DNA of 64,000 bases, taken from NCBI GenBank assembly GCA_003993805.1, contig RSEF01000001.1, forward strand, positions 147,893,239 to 147,957,238, read 5' to 3'. The DNA is from Himantopus leucocephalus (Eukaryota > Chordata > Aves > Charadriiformes > Recurvirostridae). Positions 63,601 to 64,000 of this stretch are shown here, one piece after another. The notes under the pieces were generated by a model. That model saw only the letters and a program-made list of their open reading frames with translations, had not been told where the DNA came from and searched no databases. The translations under genes were made by a program, and so were the position numbers. Position 1 is the first letter of the stretch. Each line of letters starts with the position of its first letter.

Positions 63601-64000
63601 ATTATTGCCAAGGTACTTCATATAAAGGACTCAAACTGCAGAAGGCTGTCAGTAGCTTATGACGTGGTTGTGCTATCCTACTTACCAGTCTTTCTTCCTA
63701 ACCCACACAGATTCAGGCTGTGGCCAAAACTAGAGGCCTGAGTATATAATTGCATACTGACTGGTCATGTCATGAAATCCTGAGTTGATTCAAAAGCCTC
63801 ATAGTCTCAAGCCTCAAAGTCCATTACCATGCACTTTAAACCCCAAGGACACTCTCTTCCTCAATAACTCTGGTGCTATGACAGGTTAACTTGGTTAACT
63901 CTAGTGGAATCCTTATGGTGGGGTGGGATCACCTCATAAACTAGAACTCCTCAGATTTATGTCTTCTCTAAAACTTGCATATTCGTCACATAAACCCTTC
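60647..64000. other. Intronic DNA, no gene recognised
   Basis: Unique sequence. A 184-codon plus frame (61423-61977) overlaps a 108-codon minus frame; neither has a domain I can name. The rest is AT-rich with short frames and a T-run near 62982. Confidence 0.42.

Larger units (their letters stand above)
5581..64000 (-). other. FRMPD4: Large first intron of FRMPD4 (partial)
   Basis: The exon upstream of 5464-5580 should encode a short peptide beginning MDVFSF. I searched the plus strand by eye for its complement (…CATCCAT contexts) and found no match up to 64000, so the whole right part is inferred to be intron 1 or, beyond an undetected alternative first exon, upstream DNA. The human first intron is also very long. 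Contents are CR1 fragments, MIR-like relics, simple repeats, one CpG island and assembly gaps. Confidence 0.68.

Overview
The window reads as part of an avian nuclear genome. It is AT-rich, has no bacterial-style gene packing, and carries many decayed CR1 LINEs (the dominant avian retrotransposon) on both strands plus a few very old MIR-like SINE remnants. It also contains one unmistakable vertebrate coding exon. Six runs of N (1, 1, 1, 10, 100 and 100 bases) show that it is a draft assembly.

The anchor is a 117-bp minus-strand exon at 5464-5580. It encodes the N-terminal WW-domain segment of FRMPD4 (Preso, the WW-PDZ-FERM scaffold of excitatory synapses) and has a textbook acceptor and donor. 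FRMPD4 therefore runs right to left. Bases 1-5463 would lie in the intron after this exon, and everything above 5581 in the long first intron, because no exon for the short N-terminal peptide was found up to 64000. No later FRMPD4 exon (rest of WW, PDZ, FERM) was found.

Layout: 1-5.5 kb holds a plus-strand exon-like unit with a basic 43-codon reading frame that I do not recognise (195-360), conserved-looking AT-rich DNA, and a perfect 22-bp palindrome (5223-5244). The stretch 5.6-26 kb is intron with a MIR-like relic and a short CR1 tail. A small CpG island at 26.2-26.6 kb could be an alternative promoter. CR1 copies lie at 30.8-32.2 kb (interrupted by a 100-N gap), 40.5 kb, 46.2-48.3 kb (a cluster in both orientations), 50.2 kb and 60.6 kb (short stubs abutting gaps), and 55.4-58.0 kb. 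The last is the longest and keeps parts of both CR1 ORFs, including an ORF1 esterase remnant. Between them, 32-40 kb has several AT-rich blocks that look like non-coding regulatory sequence, and an exon-like unit ending in a polyadenylation signal at 38.2-38.5 kb.

I see no operon, CRISPR array, RNA gene or new multi-gene system. The best leads are the unrecognised plus-strand exon, the intronic CpG island, the long palindrome, and the pattern of assembly breaks at repeats. Almost all open frames in the window are chance or repeat-derived.
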